From Pardosa pseudoannulata (lineage: Eukaryota; Arthropoda; Arachnida; Araneae; Lycosidae), in the NCBI GenBank assembly GCA_032207245.1, contig CM063510.1:49278095-49342094 (forward strand): a stretch of DNA of 64,000 bases, read 5' to 3'. Below the pieces are notes generated by a model. That model made no database searches. It was given only the letters and a program-made list of their open reading frames with translations, and was not told where the DNA came from. This document shows positions 1 through 11,139 of the stretch, piece after piece. Numbering within the stretch: the stretch's first letter is position 1; each line of letters begins with the position of its first letter. The position numbers and the translations under genes were made by a program.

Positions 1-528
1 AATAAATTTAAACAAGTTTGAATATTTCTATTAGCCTGTCTTCATTAGGGATGAGCTGACATTTTAAAATAAAAAAATTCTTGACTAGAGATTGTAAAGT
101 GTCAAATCGGTTACCTTATCTAATTGTGTGCATGTGAACAGATGATTAACTAACCAGGGGTTATGTATGATTAAATATATTCTTTCTTATATCTCTATAA
201 GTTTCGTTGAGGTGTGTCCCACAAGTGTTGGATTTTTTTTTTTTTTTAAAGAAGAGTTAGCGAAGTGAGGTAAAATGAAACGTTAATAATTGTGAGTTAC
301 AGCTGTCATTAAAATACAGTGTTTTTAAGCTTTTGTTTAAAAATGGAAGGATTAGTGCCACAACAGGGAGAATGAAACAATCAGATAGAGTTGTCGAAGA
401 GAATGGTAAAGTGTATAAGATGATTCGAATTGGAAACCTCTCACATTGAAACTATACACCTTTGCCAGTGACACCTCAAAAGAGAGCGGTTTTAAGCAAA
501 CAAATATACTTATACTTTTATGCTTGCA
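1..528. other. AT-rich non-coding stretch
   Basis: AT-rich sequence with short homopolymer runs. I see no coding frame longer than about 60 codons, no splice-framed exon and no recognisable repeat. Confidence 0.6.
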
Positions 529-626
529 TACACACACACACACATATATAGAGAGAGACTAATGTATACATATATGTATACACATATATACATGTATTAT
601 CATATACATATATATACGCACACACG
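529..626. repeat. Compound CA/TA/GA microsatellite
   Basis: A run of CA dinucleotides passes into TATA, a short GA run and then alternating TATACA/TATATG units. It is simple-sequence DNA. The short open frame reading leftward across its edge is not evidence of a gene. Confidence 0.85.
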
Positions 627-956
627 TACTCATCACATATAGAAACGGAAGTAATAGATGTTCTAAGAAGAAGGCTAAATTAAAAGTGAGGCCCATAAAA
701 CATATGTAGTGCTCAAATATCTTAAATGTTTAAAGAAGAAAAAAAATTAAGGAAGAAAATATGTATTTTATTAAACTTAAAAGAACTATATTTTTTATGC
801 AGTTTTTATGAACTATATTTTTTTAAATTCCAAATGAATTATGTAGCATACTCATATAAACATAATAGTAAGCTTCTATGCATTGGTCTAATTTATGATT
901 GTACAGTTACATATACTTACTTACACACATGCATGTATTAATACGAAACGTATATA

Positions 957-1704
957 CACTATGTTGCCAATGATGAACGGTTACTTATGTATTTTTCTAG
1001 ATATTTAACAAAGTGCCTAAAATCACAAGAAATTATCCTGAAACCTTCCTATTGTAAAGAACGGATTTAGAGCTTATTCTAGCGATGATGACTTTCAGAA
1101 TTATCAAACTGTTTTGGGGACTTTCACAAAAGTTGCTCTATACATTTAGCTAATATATTATACGCATTATATACTGATTTCATTCACGCATGCGCAGTGG
1201 AACATTATTTAGTATACCTGCTCATTTTTCATCCAATATTTATTATTTTTTAATTTTATTTGCAGGGTATTGTGTACAATTTTATTTGACATGCGTCTCG
1301 AAAATAACATTATTTGATATTGAGAACTCTGCAAATTATAAGCAAAACACTTAAAGTAATTTGGGACTGCTTTTATAAAAACCTTAATTTCTCCACGAGT
1401 ATATGTGCTATCCTCATAACAATGAACACACATTATTATTACAAGAAGCATCGTAATCATGTGCTAAAGTTTCAACGCTTTTCATACATTACTTTTTTAC
1501 AAAGTTATACAAAACGTATTCGTTTTTCTTCAATTTCTTGACAATTCCCTATGGGGTTTCGGGAAAAATCCTTCGCTTAAATAGATGACGTCTACCATCC
1601 TGTTTACACACCTGAGGTTTCAGGATAATTCCTTTTGTATTTTTCTAGATATTCAACAAAATGTCTAAAATCGCTAGTGACCAGTCATCAATGGCAATAT
1701 AGTG
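957..1704. mobile_element. Tc1/mariner-type MITE with a flipped arm segment
   Basis: A 748-bp non-coding element flanked by TA on both sides (955-956 and 1705-1706). The termini are inverted repeats starting CACTATGTTGCCAATGATGA on the left and CACTATATTGCCATTGATGA on the right strand. An inner inverted pair (about 1029-1047 with 1614-1632, GAAACCT and AATTATCC motifs) extends the arms to about 90 bp. Between outer and inner parts each arm holds a 36-bp segment (989-1024 and 1637-1672) that is 33/36 identical in direct orientation rather than inverted. No transposase is encoded. The TA target and the TIRs support a Tc1/mariner-driven MITE; the exact family is not known to me. Confidence 0.75.
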
Positions 1705-1706
1705 TA

Positions 1707-2925
1707 TTTTGTGGAGATATTAGAGTTGAAAATATACTGAAAAGCTGCAAATCAATTTTGAGATCTGTAAAATAATTAAATGATGTCGAAATCAAGGGCC
1801 AAATTTATATTGTAATGCAACACATTTAAACTCTGGAGACCTATTTAAAAGTTAATTCAAAGTAACATTTGGATTAAGTAAATAAAATTGTTAATAGTAA
1901 AACTAAATGATAATTTGTAGTTTTCATCCGAGACTATATTATAATTTAGTTTATTTTTAAGATAAATATTTTACAGTAAAATAGCTGGAGTATAATTTAT
2001 TGCAGTAAATAAATCAGTATATACTTATCGGTATCCAAGCATTTTAGACGGTGTTATTAGCGCCACTACAGAATAATTTTGTACTATAAATTAATTTCCT
2101 CTTGCCGTGTCCTTTGGGTTTATATATTTTAAACTAACGTCATTTTATCGCACTGGCAAGCCCCTAAACTATAAATAAAGTCACTAGAGATATAAATGAT
2201 TTCAGTTTCAATTAAATTCGTTTCTAAACTATTAAACTGAATTGTTTCATTATCTAGTTTGCATACATAGAATCATTATTTCCCGAAATCATACCAAATT
2301 ATGAATGATTACGGTAGGTTATTGTCCTAAATTTTATTCCGGTACTCCATCTGTCTGAAAGTTTTCTAGAATTTAATATTTATCTATATCAACAGAGAAA
2401 TGCCTAAATTATAAGATTAATTATGTTATTAAAGAGTTATTGTATTTTATTAAATTACAGTTATGGAAAATTGTACAGATATAAAGTTCATATGATCTAT
2501 TTGCACCTTATTAAATTTTTCCTCTTAATTTTGCTTTAATATTGCTAAAATATTTTTAATTAAATTTTAAGATTATTTAGTTGATTGTTTGAAATAATTT
2601 AACTTTAATCTTATTTAAAATATATTTTAACGTCTGTATGTTGAATTTAATAAAGAACTCGATCTTTTCTAAATTTAATTTCATAATCTTTGTAAAAACG
2701 AAACAAATAAATGAAATTAATTCAATGTCTAATACGGGTGTTTAGTGAAATCGTTAAAGAGTTAAAAGTCGAAGGAATAAATCTTAAAAAAAGTAGAAGT
2801 TTTCCTAAAATTTTTACTGAATTAACTGACATAAAACGCAATTTATTTAACCGGACACTGGTCACGTCTATTTTTAGATGATAATATTCGCATAAGTCTA
2901 TCTGTCTCTTGTAAAAGTAGCGTCC
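1707..2925. other. AT-rich non-coding stretch
   Basis: Very AT-rich DNA. No open frame of interest and no recognised repeat. Confidence 0.55.
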
Positions 2926-3460
2926 ATCTCTGTCGTCAGTCAAGTGAACTTTTGTTCATTTTAGCAAATGAAAATGACAGTATTGCGCCCGTAATAGTTT
3001 TCTTGACTCATGGAGGTGTCGAGCGTGTCGTTTGTCAAGGCACTGAGAGAGAAAAGGAATTATGCTTTGATCGAGTCGGCCAGGCACTAAGAGCGTTTCA
3101 GAAAGCCGAAGGACAAGGATCAAAGAGGGGGGGGATGACGATATCCCCTAAAACTGAGGTTTCCTGCTTGGAAAAGAGAGAAGCGGGAGAACTCCCGGCT
3201 GAACTTCGAGAAAGGAGGTTGATCTAGAGGGATCTCGTATGTGGATGAAAGGTTGCATCTGCATACACTTTAATGTTCCTTTAAATGTATTTTTTTTTGT
3301 TGTAATAAATCAACCTCGTTAAGTTTTAATCATCTACGTCTGGTTATTTCGTCTCCATGCCTGCTTCCATTGCACGGGACCCATGCGAAGTCATATCCAA
3401 AATGACTAGAGTGTAACGGACTACCGGACAAAGAGACAGCGCGACCGCATATAACATCGC
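2926..3460 (+). other. GC-richer block, possible retroelement remnant
   Basis: This block is clearly richer in G and C than its surroundings. It contains a purine-rich stretch (around 3040-3200), an AATAAA signal near 3304 and a pyrimidine/GC-mixed tail. A 91-codon frame (2952-3227) spans it but shows no domain I recognise and has a composition like untranslated DNA. The layout (purine-rich tract, polyadenylation signal, GC-mixed tail) is compatible with the 3' part of a decayed LTR element or a transcript end. This is a weak inference; no paired termini were found. Confidence 0.25.
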
Positions 3461-4090
3461 TTTTAACCGTTGTTGGTTCCAATTTTATTTAAGTTTCTAA
3501 AGTTAATTTTCATCGAAGATATTGCAATGAAATTTATTACATATATACTGAATACTGTTGAGTTTAAGCGTACAAATTTTTCTGTACAAACTTCCTTAGA
3601 AACAAGACAATCAATAAACTTATATATTCGCATTATGGTTAGAGAGACAGACTTCTTACATAAAATCAATTAAACAATAAATTTTAACTGTACTAAAGAA
3701 TATATGGAAATATTGGATACACTTAGGAATCTAGCGTGTTGAAAATTATGAGGTGATAGATTTGTGTCACGTATTAAAAAATGGCAGGGAAATCTGAACG
3801 TGCAATTCCTCACGGATTAAGCGTTAATGTATGTGGACAAAGTCTCATATTTCAAAGGTTTTATAGTGTTTTCGGGGTTAATGGGGACCAGAACCTTCCT
3901 CGAAAGCTAAAAAACGGTGAAGTAGGATTTGCCCCTAGTAAATTTCGTGCATGCGGGTACACGAATGTTTTAAATATGTAAACAGTATTTACACTTCACA
4001 CATTTAAGACAAAAAGTACAATGGTATACGTATTTACTTAAACTTGTCAGTGCTAATTAATAAGGTTAATTACAAAACCTTATAAAGTAA
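3461..4090. other. AT-rich non-coding stretch
   Basis: Ordinary AT-rich sequence. Three overlapping short frames on both strands (3463-3981) have no recognisable content. Confidence 0.5.
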
Positions 4091-4700
4091 TAAACATTAA
4101 TCATCATTGCTTTCTGAGAGAGGTGAGTTGGTGGCGGAGGAGAGGCTCTCACTTGACTCAAGCTTTAGCCTCACTGGGAGACTCTTCTGCTGGCATTGAC
4201 GGTAGAACTGGGCTTCACCCTGGTGATGGGTAGTTGTTTTTGTTTTTTCTTTTCCCTTGTGCAAGGACATAACCATGTAAACGCGATTGCTGAATTCGAT
4301 AGTTCGAACCATATTGTCGTCAATGTTTTGTCAACATCTTGGACAAGACTGGCGAGATACAACAAGAGAAGATATTAGGTGAGGTTGCGATGATGAGCAG
4401 ACAATCAACTCCCAGGGATACCTAATCGTACTCTTATTGGTCGATGTCGCAACGGAAACCAATTACGCGTCTTTATGAGAGCCCGTGTTATGCACTCTGA
4501 GTCAACTCACCTCTTTGTTTGACATGCAGGGAACCTTCTCTCTCGCGCATCAACATGAAACAACGCTACTTTCTGCATGCGGCTGCTGACATGGTTGTAT
4601 TTTTTTATTTTTATTTTTTAATGAATATTTTGAAAAAAAAAAAAAAGCCGCGAAGCACTGAAACCGCAAAACATGAAGCGCGAAGTGGCGAGGAAACACT
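4091..4700. other. GC-richer block of unknown nature
   Basis: A second GC-richer segment. Short frames occur on both strands (about 60-70 codons at 4097-4378 and 4519-4704) without a recognised domain. An A-run sits at about 4633-4646. It may belong with the blocks at 2926-3460 and 4790-5300 as fragments of one older insertion, but I could not align them with each other. Confidence 0.25.
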
Positions 4701-4789
4701 GTAATTTACAAAAACGGTTTATGCCCAATATACCAATAAAAAAATCTTTTAAGAAGAAAGCATTTTGAAGAAAACAAATGCAGAAATAT

Positions 4790-5300
4790 GATTGTTACAC
4801 GAGACTCAAGACGTGCGTCGTTTAGTCATGGTGCTAAGGCACATACCAAGAGGGTATAGAGATGCCCTACTCCAGAGAGGCGAAAGTTTTACCAGGAGAA
4901 GGAAGGATTCCACTCCACCCTTTTTCAGCTGCAGAACAGGGAGAGGTCAGCTTCGAACGGAAGAGAAAGGAAGATGGAGTGTAGAGTTGGAACCAAGAGA
5001 AACTTGTATGAATCACTCGGCACTATTTTGTTTCTCGTGATGGTTTAGTCTGCGTTATATTATTAATACTAAGATTTAATCTTCATGTTTATAACTTGTA
5101 AATAATAAATGTGTTGTTCAGTGTCTAATCGTTCCAGTTAATTTTAGTCAAGATGAGCAATTTAGCAAACCCACAATACCTGCTCCTGTTAAAATAGACG
5201 AGCAGGTACGGAAGCAAAGCGAGCAGTCACGGGAGAAGACGGAGGTGCACCGACCTTTTTTCCACAACGATAGTGTGTATAAAAGCATTTTTTTTGTCAT
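4790..5300 (+). other. GC-richer block with transcript-end features
   Basis: A purine-rich region holding an 82-codon frame (4792-5040) with no recognised domain. It is followed by an AT-rich tail containing AATAAA (about 5104) and a TATAAAAG motif near 5278. It resembles the 3' end or LTR portion of a retroelement, but there are no matching termini and no protease, reverse transcriptase or integrase residues nearby. Confidence 0.25.
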
Positions 5301-6455
5301 CCCCGAGAATTTTTCACAGGGCTATTTTTTAGTTTTTTTCTTATAAACTTAGCATGTTGTAATTGTAAAATATATTAAACTCAAATTCTACTAGATGTTA
5401 ACAACTACTTTTAAAATGAGTCAATGCATAGTCTATTTATTTTTCTCTCTGGTAAAAATAAACTGTTTTTATAATAATTCGATATTGTGAAAGTTCTATA
5501 AAAATAGCAAAATTATTGATAGTGATTTTAGTTGAAATTCAAACAAAATATTTTACTGTCAATGATCATCTTTATGCGACAGCATCAAAGAAGAGAAAAC
5601 ACACACACTTAGTGTTTTCTATTATTAGATCCATTCGAGTATCTCTTGCAGATCTTAAAATTGGTTGGTCATAAAATCGTATTGAATGCATCAAAACTTT
5701 AGAAAAATATTATTCTGGAAGAATGTAAATAAGGTATTGAAATGCCTCTGCTGAGTGAAATGTGGTGAATTGTTGGCATTTCTTATCTAGCTTTGGTGTA
5801 GTTTAGCTGGGCTATTCACCAAGATTTAAATAAAAGCTTTAAAGGGACAGTAAACTTTTAGCTAGGTGAAATTTACCTGAAAATTCAATGTTTAAATACC
5901 ACAGTTGAAAATAATTTTAAGCATTGAAAAGAGTTGTAATATTTAAACATTGAAATTAAAATTAAAAGAATTGTAAACTAGTGTTATGATTAAGAAGCAA
6001 GAAAATATTTTTAGTATCTATCATCCTATAAATAAAGTAAGTGTTAACACAAAATACAATTATTACTACTTTAAACGTTTTTTCAAAAGAAACATTTTCT
6101 TATTTTAAAAATATTCAAAGCACTCCAGACAAATTTCTGTTTTTTCCCCTTCAATATAAAGTATGTACAGCATAATTAGTTTTAAATTAATATACTTATA
6201 GATTCAATATCTATTATTTTTGTACTTAAAAACTGTAAACGGTATTGTCTACAGGAAAAAATGAATATTTCCACTTTTTATTGCTTTTATATAATATTTT
6301 TCCCAAATACTAACCATAACTACTAAATTTTATGGTAAATGTTAAAAGCTATCCTAATAAATAAAATGCTCATTGAATTTAAAAGGAATGCGTATGGAAC
6401 ATCTTAAATAATGCTACTTTCTAAATTAATTAGAAATGCAAAGTTTTCAAAAAGT
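5301..6455. other. AT-rich non-coding stretch
   Basis: Extremely AT-rich sequence. No recognisable repeat or frame. Confidence 0.55.
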
Positions 6456-6460
6456 TTTTC

Positions 6461-6904
6461 TTATTTCCACCTCGCAAATGCTTCCCTCTGTACGGTATCC
6501 GATGGTAAAAGTTGATGGAACGACTACAGTCTGTATAGATACAGATCATGGATTCCATGAAGACTATTGAGTACCGAGGATGGTGGTAAGTCCAACCGTC
6601 TGGCCGCGTCACGAGCACTGCTAGTTCTTGCAGCTGAATCGGACGCTAATGCTTCAATTTCGGTTGCAACACGCGGCGAATGTGCTTCCTTTAAATATGG
6701 TCGTCCGGTTCTTATACGATCCTCCAACGTTCCAGTTTCCTCAAAGCGCTGAACAAGCTTTATGAGGTTTGTCACTGTTAAAGGCCTTTTTCCATTCCTG
6801 ACATTCTTCTGAATTCGGAACTTATGCAAGGCTGATTCCTGATTTACGTAAAACAACTTCACCAACAAAGCTTTATCCTTCGCACTCAGCATCCTTGTTC
6901 GCAT
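6461..6904 (-). pseudogene. DUF4817/paired-HTH transposase-like pseudogene
   Basis: Reading leftward, a 126-codon frame starts at an ATG at 6904 and stops at a TAG at 6524-6526. Residues about 6-60 look like the DUF4817 helix-turn-helix module seen in many spider proteins, with the pattern LVKLFY...SA..KFR...P...NLIKLVQRFEETGTL. A glycine-arginine-proline hinge (residues about 67-70) leads to a second HTH-like segment (about 78-118, RTSSARDAARRL...SSVLNSL). Beyond the TAG the same frame continues for 20 codons in family-like fashion (HQLLPSD...REAFARW) to a TAA at 6461-6463, so the TAG is a nonsense lesion. The DDE catalytic domain that follows in Tc1/mariner relatives is absent. I read this as the DNA-binding N-terminus of a dead transposase. 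Confidence is high for pseudogene status and good for the family. Confidence 0.75.
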
Positions 6905-7319
6905 ACATGGTTTACAGCGGTGAGCTGGTTGTGTATTTATAGGAATGCAAGCTCTTATAACAGTCTCATTTGCATATATTTAACGAAGCCGCTGGTACCA
7001 GGGCCATCTGTCGGCTGTTTTTGAGTTACTGTTTCTTCTGTTTAAAAAAACTCCCATGCCCTAGAGATACTAACCAAGCAAATTGTTTTTTATTTTGGTT
7101 ATTTTTCAGGTTATTATGAATTTTTAAATTTTATAAGGACTTTTTGATCACCCAGCAGACATATATACACAGTAATAACAACATTCAAATTTTTATTAGC
7201 TGATTGGCAAAAAGAAAAACAAATTTTAGGTATCCACTGGTATCTTTAAGTAACAAAAAGTTGTTAAAATAAAAAATAACATAATTAAATACTGTCCGTA
7301 TAGTGAAATGTAATCATCC
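6905..7319. other. Flank of the DUF4817 pseudogene
   Basis: The first ~160 bp upstream of the pseudogene start are GC-richer (6905-7060) and may be its former 5' untranslated region or element end. The rest is AT-rich. No inverted terminal repeat matching the other side was found. Confidence 0.35.
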
Positions 7320-7760
7320 TTTTGAAAGTTTTTCAAAAGTGTTTCAATATGAACCTCTCAGTTGTAAATTTCGTTACTCAGTAGTGGCTTAATTGTTCCC
7401 TTCTAGATATGCAATGAAAGGAAATGTAAATAGATCTGTGGAAATTCCACTGAAAGGAATGCAAATACTATTTTATTCTAACTGGAAGACTCGAACGATG
7501 GGCCGATTGGTTAGGGTACTGGCCTTCGGTACCGGAGTTCGTGGGTTCGAATCCGACTGTGGCATGGATGTTCGTAGCCGTTCGGAATCGGCTTTAAGCT
7601 GTAGGTCCCGGCGTCATTAGCCCTCGCGTTGCAAAAAAGTAGACCGTAGCACTCCAAACCAAACCAAATCTAATTGGAAGAAAGTAAGGAAGTTGTGAAG
7701 TTTAAAATAATTCTCATGTTTTGATTACAAATTTGTTTATCTGAAAGTGTTATTCAACCT
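7320..7760 (+). repeat. Duplicated segment, copy 1 (carries a SINE)
   Basis: Sequence on both sides of the SINE at 7490-7668 aligns with 7930-8190. Shared landmarks in order: a TGTAAATTT(C/T)GTTA start, TTAATTGTTCC, GATAT(G/A)CAA, AAAGGAAATGTAAAT, ATTTTATT, and TTTAAAATAATTC followed by GATTTATCTGAAA-like sequence. Copies are diverged but collinear, with the SINE and its target duplication as the only large difference. Confidence 0.65.
7490..7668 (+). mobile_element. tRNA-derived SINE, family A, copy 1
   Basis: The tRNA-like head has an A-box region near 7500 (TGGGCCGATTGG) and a perfect B box GGTTCGAATCC at 7544-7554. A body and a tail follow, the tail reading TAGACCGTAGCACTCCAAACC. A 13-bp target duplication, TCTAACTGGAAGA (7477-7489) and TCTAATTGGAAGA (7669-7681), differs at one base, showing L1-type retroposition. 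Nine copies of this family are in the window. RNA polymerase III promoter boxes are internal, so it may have been transcribed; it encodes no protein. Confidence 0.88.
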
Positions 7761-7929
7761 TATATGAAAGAAAAACCCTTATAGAGAGGCAAGAATATTA
7801 ATAGTTATTCAGAAATATTGTTTTTATGAAAACATAAAAGACCATGGAGAAAATCAAAGACAGTTTGTGAACTCAGAGTTTTGTTTATAAAACAATCAAT
7901 AAAAACTGCTGATCGTAGACAGAAATGGA

Positions 7930-8190
7930 AGTAGTATTCTGAAAGTTATTTGAAAGTATTAGGAAATAAGCTTTTCAGATGTAAATTTTGTTATTTAAAT
8001 AGCGATTTAATTGTTCCGTGCGAGATATACAATTAAAGGAAATGTAAATGGATTGTATAAATTTCACGAAAGGGAATAAAAATACATATTTTATTATAAT
8101 GTTGAGAAAATAAAGTTATAAAACTTAAAATAATTCCTCGCATTTCCATTGCAAAAAGATTTATCTGAAAATGCTATTATATTTAATCTA
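7930..8190 (+). repeat. Duplicated segment, copy 2 (empty site)
   Basis: Direct, diverged copy of 7320-7760 lacking the SINE. At the place where copy 1 has the insertion this copy reads straight through, so it shows the pre-insertion state. Confidence 0.62.
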
Positions 8191-8279
8191 TACAGGATTA
8201 TTATTTGATATTTCGAAATAGAGTTTTCTCGAAAAAATATTTTAGCTACCAAACGAATGATTAAAGTTTGTATTTATTC

Positions 8280-9010
8280 TTTAATAAAAAGTATATTCCG
8301 AATGCTAATTGGAAATAATTTAAAATGCTAAAATGTAAAATTGGGATGATTTAAAATACCGACAAAATGAATTTTTTTATATAGTGATATAAATAGAGTT
8401 CATGATTTTATCCTTTTATAATACTGCTGAATGCAGAATAGTCTCTGGTTTTAAATTTAAGCAAAATATGTTGTAGAAAAGAATTTATTTTAGATTAAAA
8501 CATCTAATTTAAAGATACTTCTTATCAATTTATTGTTTAAACATAACATTTAACAATAACATTTATTATTCATTTTTATTGTTTATATTAAAAAAACATT
8601 TTGATAATAAAATACATTATCAGGAAATTTTATTCAACTTTATAAATATATAGACGCGTAGTGAGAGCAGAGTCTTATTAGAATCTTAGTTTTTATGAAA
8701 TTATATTAAAAATAAATTTTATAAAATAAATGCTGTAAAAGTCAAATAAATGAACTCTTTAAGTATTTTTTAAAATAAAATATTTTCGAAAAAATCTTAT
8801 ATTGAGAATAGTTTTTATATTTGGGGTGATTAAAAATAATGATAAATTTTTTTAAGCTATGAAAGTAAGGTTCCTAATTTTATGGTCTTTGAGTATAGCA
8901 AAGTCTACTTTTTCAAATGTAAGTAAAATCATCTACATTAAACAAGATTTCAAATAAGAATAATTAAGTAAATTATATAAATAAATGTATTATATTTTTG
9001 AACTTCTAAC
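8280..9010 (+). repeat. Weak degenerate direct repeats
   Basis: Two diverged stretches, about 8310-8480 and 8820-9000, share short collinear motifs: GG(G/A)(G/A)TGATT(T/A)AAAATA, a TTTTATATAG-like region and a TCTCTGG/TCTACTT-AAATGTAAG region. This suggests that the local duplication at 7.3-8.2 kb is part of a longer, heavily eroded tandem region. Confidence 0.3.
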
Positions 9011-9129
9011 TTGTAAATCTAAATTTAATGTTAATTCTCAATCATTATTTATTTTTCAGTTCTAAAATACATTTAGAAACACAAATTATTAAAATGTACA
9101 GTTTCGCTCAAAATGTGTAAAATTCTTAT

Positions 9130-9220
9130 ACGTTGTACGCAGTCAGATTTAAGTAGTAGGTACCAGTTTAATTAGCTCTTGTGTTGCAAAAAATCAACCA
9201 TAATGTTCTAAACTAATGAC
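9130..9220 (+). mobile_element. Decayed SINE family A fragment (3' half)
   Basis: Matches the body and tail of family A: TTTAAGTAGTAGGTACC, then TAATTAGCTCTTGTGTTGCAAAAA and a TAATGTTCTAAAC tail. The tRNA head is missing or unrecognisable. Confidence 0.6.
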
Positions 9221-9890
9221 AAACTCAATTTGCAAATTTTTTAAAATATTATTTCTCCTTCATTTTATAATTGAACTTCCTTACTGTAAAAAATATATTG
9301 GTCTAATTATTTTATATCACTATTATGTTTTACAATTGCCATGCATGGATTTATTGTTTAATAAGATTCATGCACAAATTTATTATATAGGTTAAAACAT
9401 TTGTTGACAAATGTTTAAATTTATCATCCTGGGAAGGTAATCAACTCATAAAACTGAAATAGCAATTGTTCTCGGATGGAATGTAAATAACGGATTAAAA
9501 TGATCTTTATTGTTGTGAAATATGGTATTAGTAAATATTCAGGATTTGCGTAGGCCCAGTTGGATGTATTTGAATTGGTTTATTCTCGGAGATTTTCTAA
9601 GCTTTATTTAGTTAAAACAATCCACTCAGCATATATGAAAAAGGATTTTGCCTTTGGAAATTAAGTCAAGTTGATGAATATTAATCTTTCAGATGTAAAT
9701 TTTGTTTATATAACAACACTAACTGTTTGTTTTGTACATAAATTGACATCTAATTTAAATGTATCTATGTACCTCATAGAAGACAGTGGATATTTAAAAT
9801 GGTATATATGGAGTGGGACTGTAACCTACATAAGGATAGCTGTATACATATATTATACGAACACACACACATGCATATGAATTTCAAACA
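9221..9890. other. AT-rich non-coding stretch
   Basis: AT-rich DNA without recognisable repeats or genes; ends in a short CA/TA microsatellite (about 9845-9878). Confidence 0.5.
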
Positions 9891-9893
9891 TAT

Positions 9894-10160
<267 letters not shown>

Positions 10161-10280
10161 ATCTACTAAATTCTCGAAAATCTTCTGCTATGTATATTAT
10201 TGCCATTTGTCTCGATATTTCATGATATATCTGAACTCTCACTTTATCTTCTCAGTTGTTACATTAGCATGAAACATGAA

Positions 10281-10323
10281 ATCACGTGTAAACAAAACTG
10301 TACGTACTTTGTTTACACGTGAT
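10281..10323. repeat. Perfect 16-bp-stem hairpin
   Basis: ATCACGTGTAAACAAA (10281-10296) is exactly inverted at 10308-10323 around an 11-base loop. The stem contains an E-box CACGTG-like core and TAAACAAA, a forkhead-like site, on both arms. Confidence 0.8.
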
Positions 10324-10499
10324 ATCGAGTAAGTCTCTTATCACGAAGTTATTCTTTTTTTATAAAAGGCATCCACAGACGTTTTACATCACATGAGATT
10401 ACTTATGAGACAGGCTGTAATATTGAGAGTTGCTTAAATTTCCTATTTATTTCTCTCTGTGTATTCTATACCGAGTTAGATATAGAGTATTCATCCATA

Positions 10500-11138
10500 C
10501 ACAGGAAGTCCCAGCAAGACCGGAAAAGCTTTGCATAACCAGATTCGTAGTTTGGTATACATAAAAATTGTTCAAACAACTATAACTCTATAACCTATAG
10601 TTTTTGAGAAGAATAAGAGACAGTATGTATGTCGTCATATCCGGAGTGTGAAAAACACCTTCATTCGAAATATGAATTCGTTACTCGTGTGTGTGTGTGC
10701 GGGGGGAGGGTCCTGTTTTCTGGCCACCTTGATCTTCAAATCTGACCACTTTAGATTTCTTCTCATAAGGCCATCTTCAGAAATACATTTGTCGACACCA
10801 AGTAACTTGAGAAATAAACTTTCTTTGTTCGTCTTTACGGAACGTGTACTTTAGTGGACATTACTGGTCTGGAACGTCTCATGAATACCGTTACATGCGC
10901 AAGGCACATTTCGAACATCTTCCTATTTAAAATTATACGAATACCGAAATTCATGTATTGAATAAAGAATTTTTGTAAATCGGATATGACGTTATACAAT
11001 TTCTCACTTATTTTTATCAAATATTAAAGGTCGTAGGGGTACAGTGTTTAGGGCAATTTTTCTGTGTTACTTTTTACCAAATAACGAATCTCGTGTATAA
11101 CATATAGAATTTATCTGGTTATGCTAGGACACCCTGTA
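10500..11138 (+). mobile_element. Decayed mariner-type transposon
   Basis: Flanked by TA (10498-10499; 11139-11140) with imperfect inverted termini: left CACAGGAAGTCCCAGCAAGACC, right (complement) TACAGGGTGTCCTAGCATAACC. Inside, codons from 10721 read WPP-stop-SSNLTTLDFFS-stop-GHL. This is a corrupted form of the WPPRSPDL.PLDFFLWG motif that holds the last catalytic aspartate region of mariner-like DDE transposases. Two in-frame stops plus the short length show that the element is dead. A GT/G-rich tract at 10688-10708 interrupts the coding region just upstream. Confidence 0.75.
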
Positions 11139-11139
11139 T

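Noticed and set aside
2952..3227. 91-codon frame in a GC-richer block
   Set aside because: Purine-rich, charged composition without a known domain; kept only as part of an unassigned block.
7393..7620. 75-codon frame, with similar frames at 36574-36822, 45172-45399, 50961-51191 and 61123-61317 sharing RSRSESALS
   Set aside because: The shared peptide is only the translation of SINE family A; the SINE is not protein-coding.
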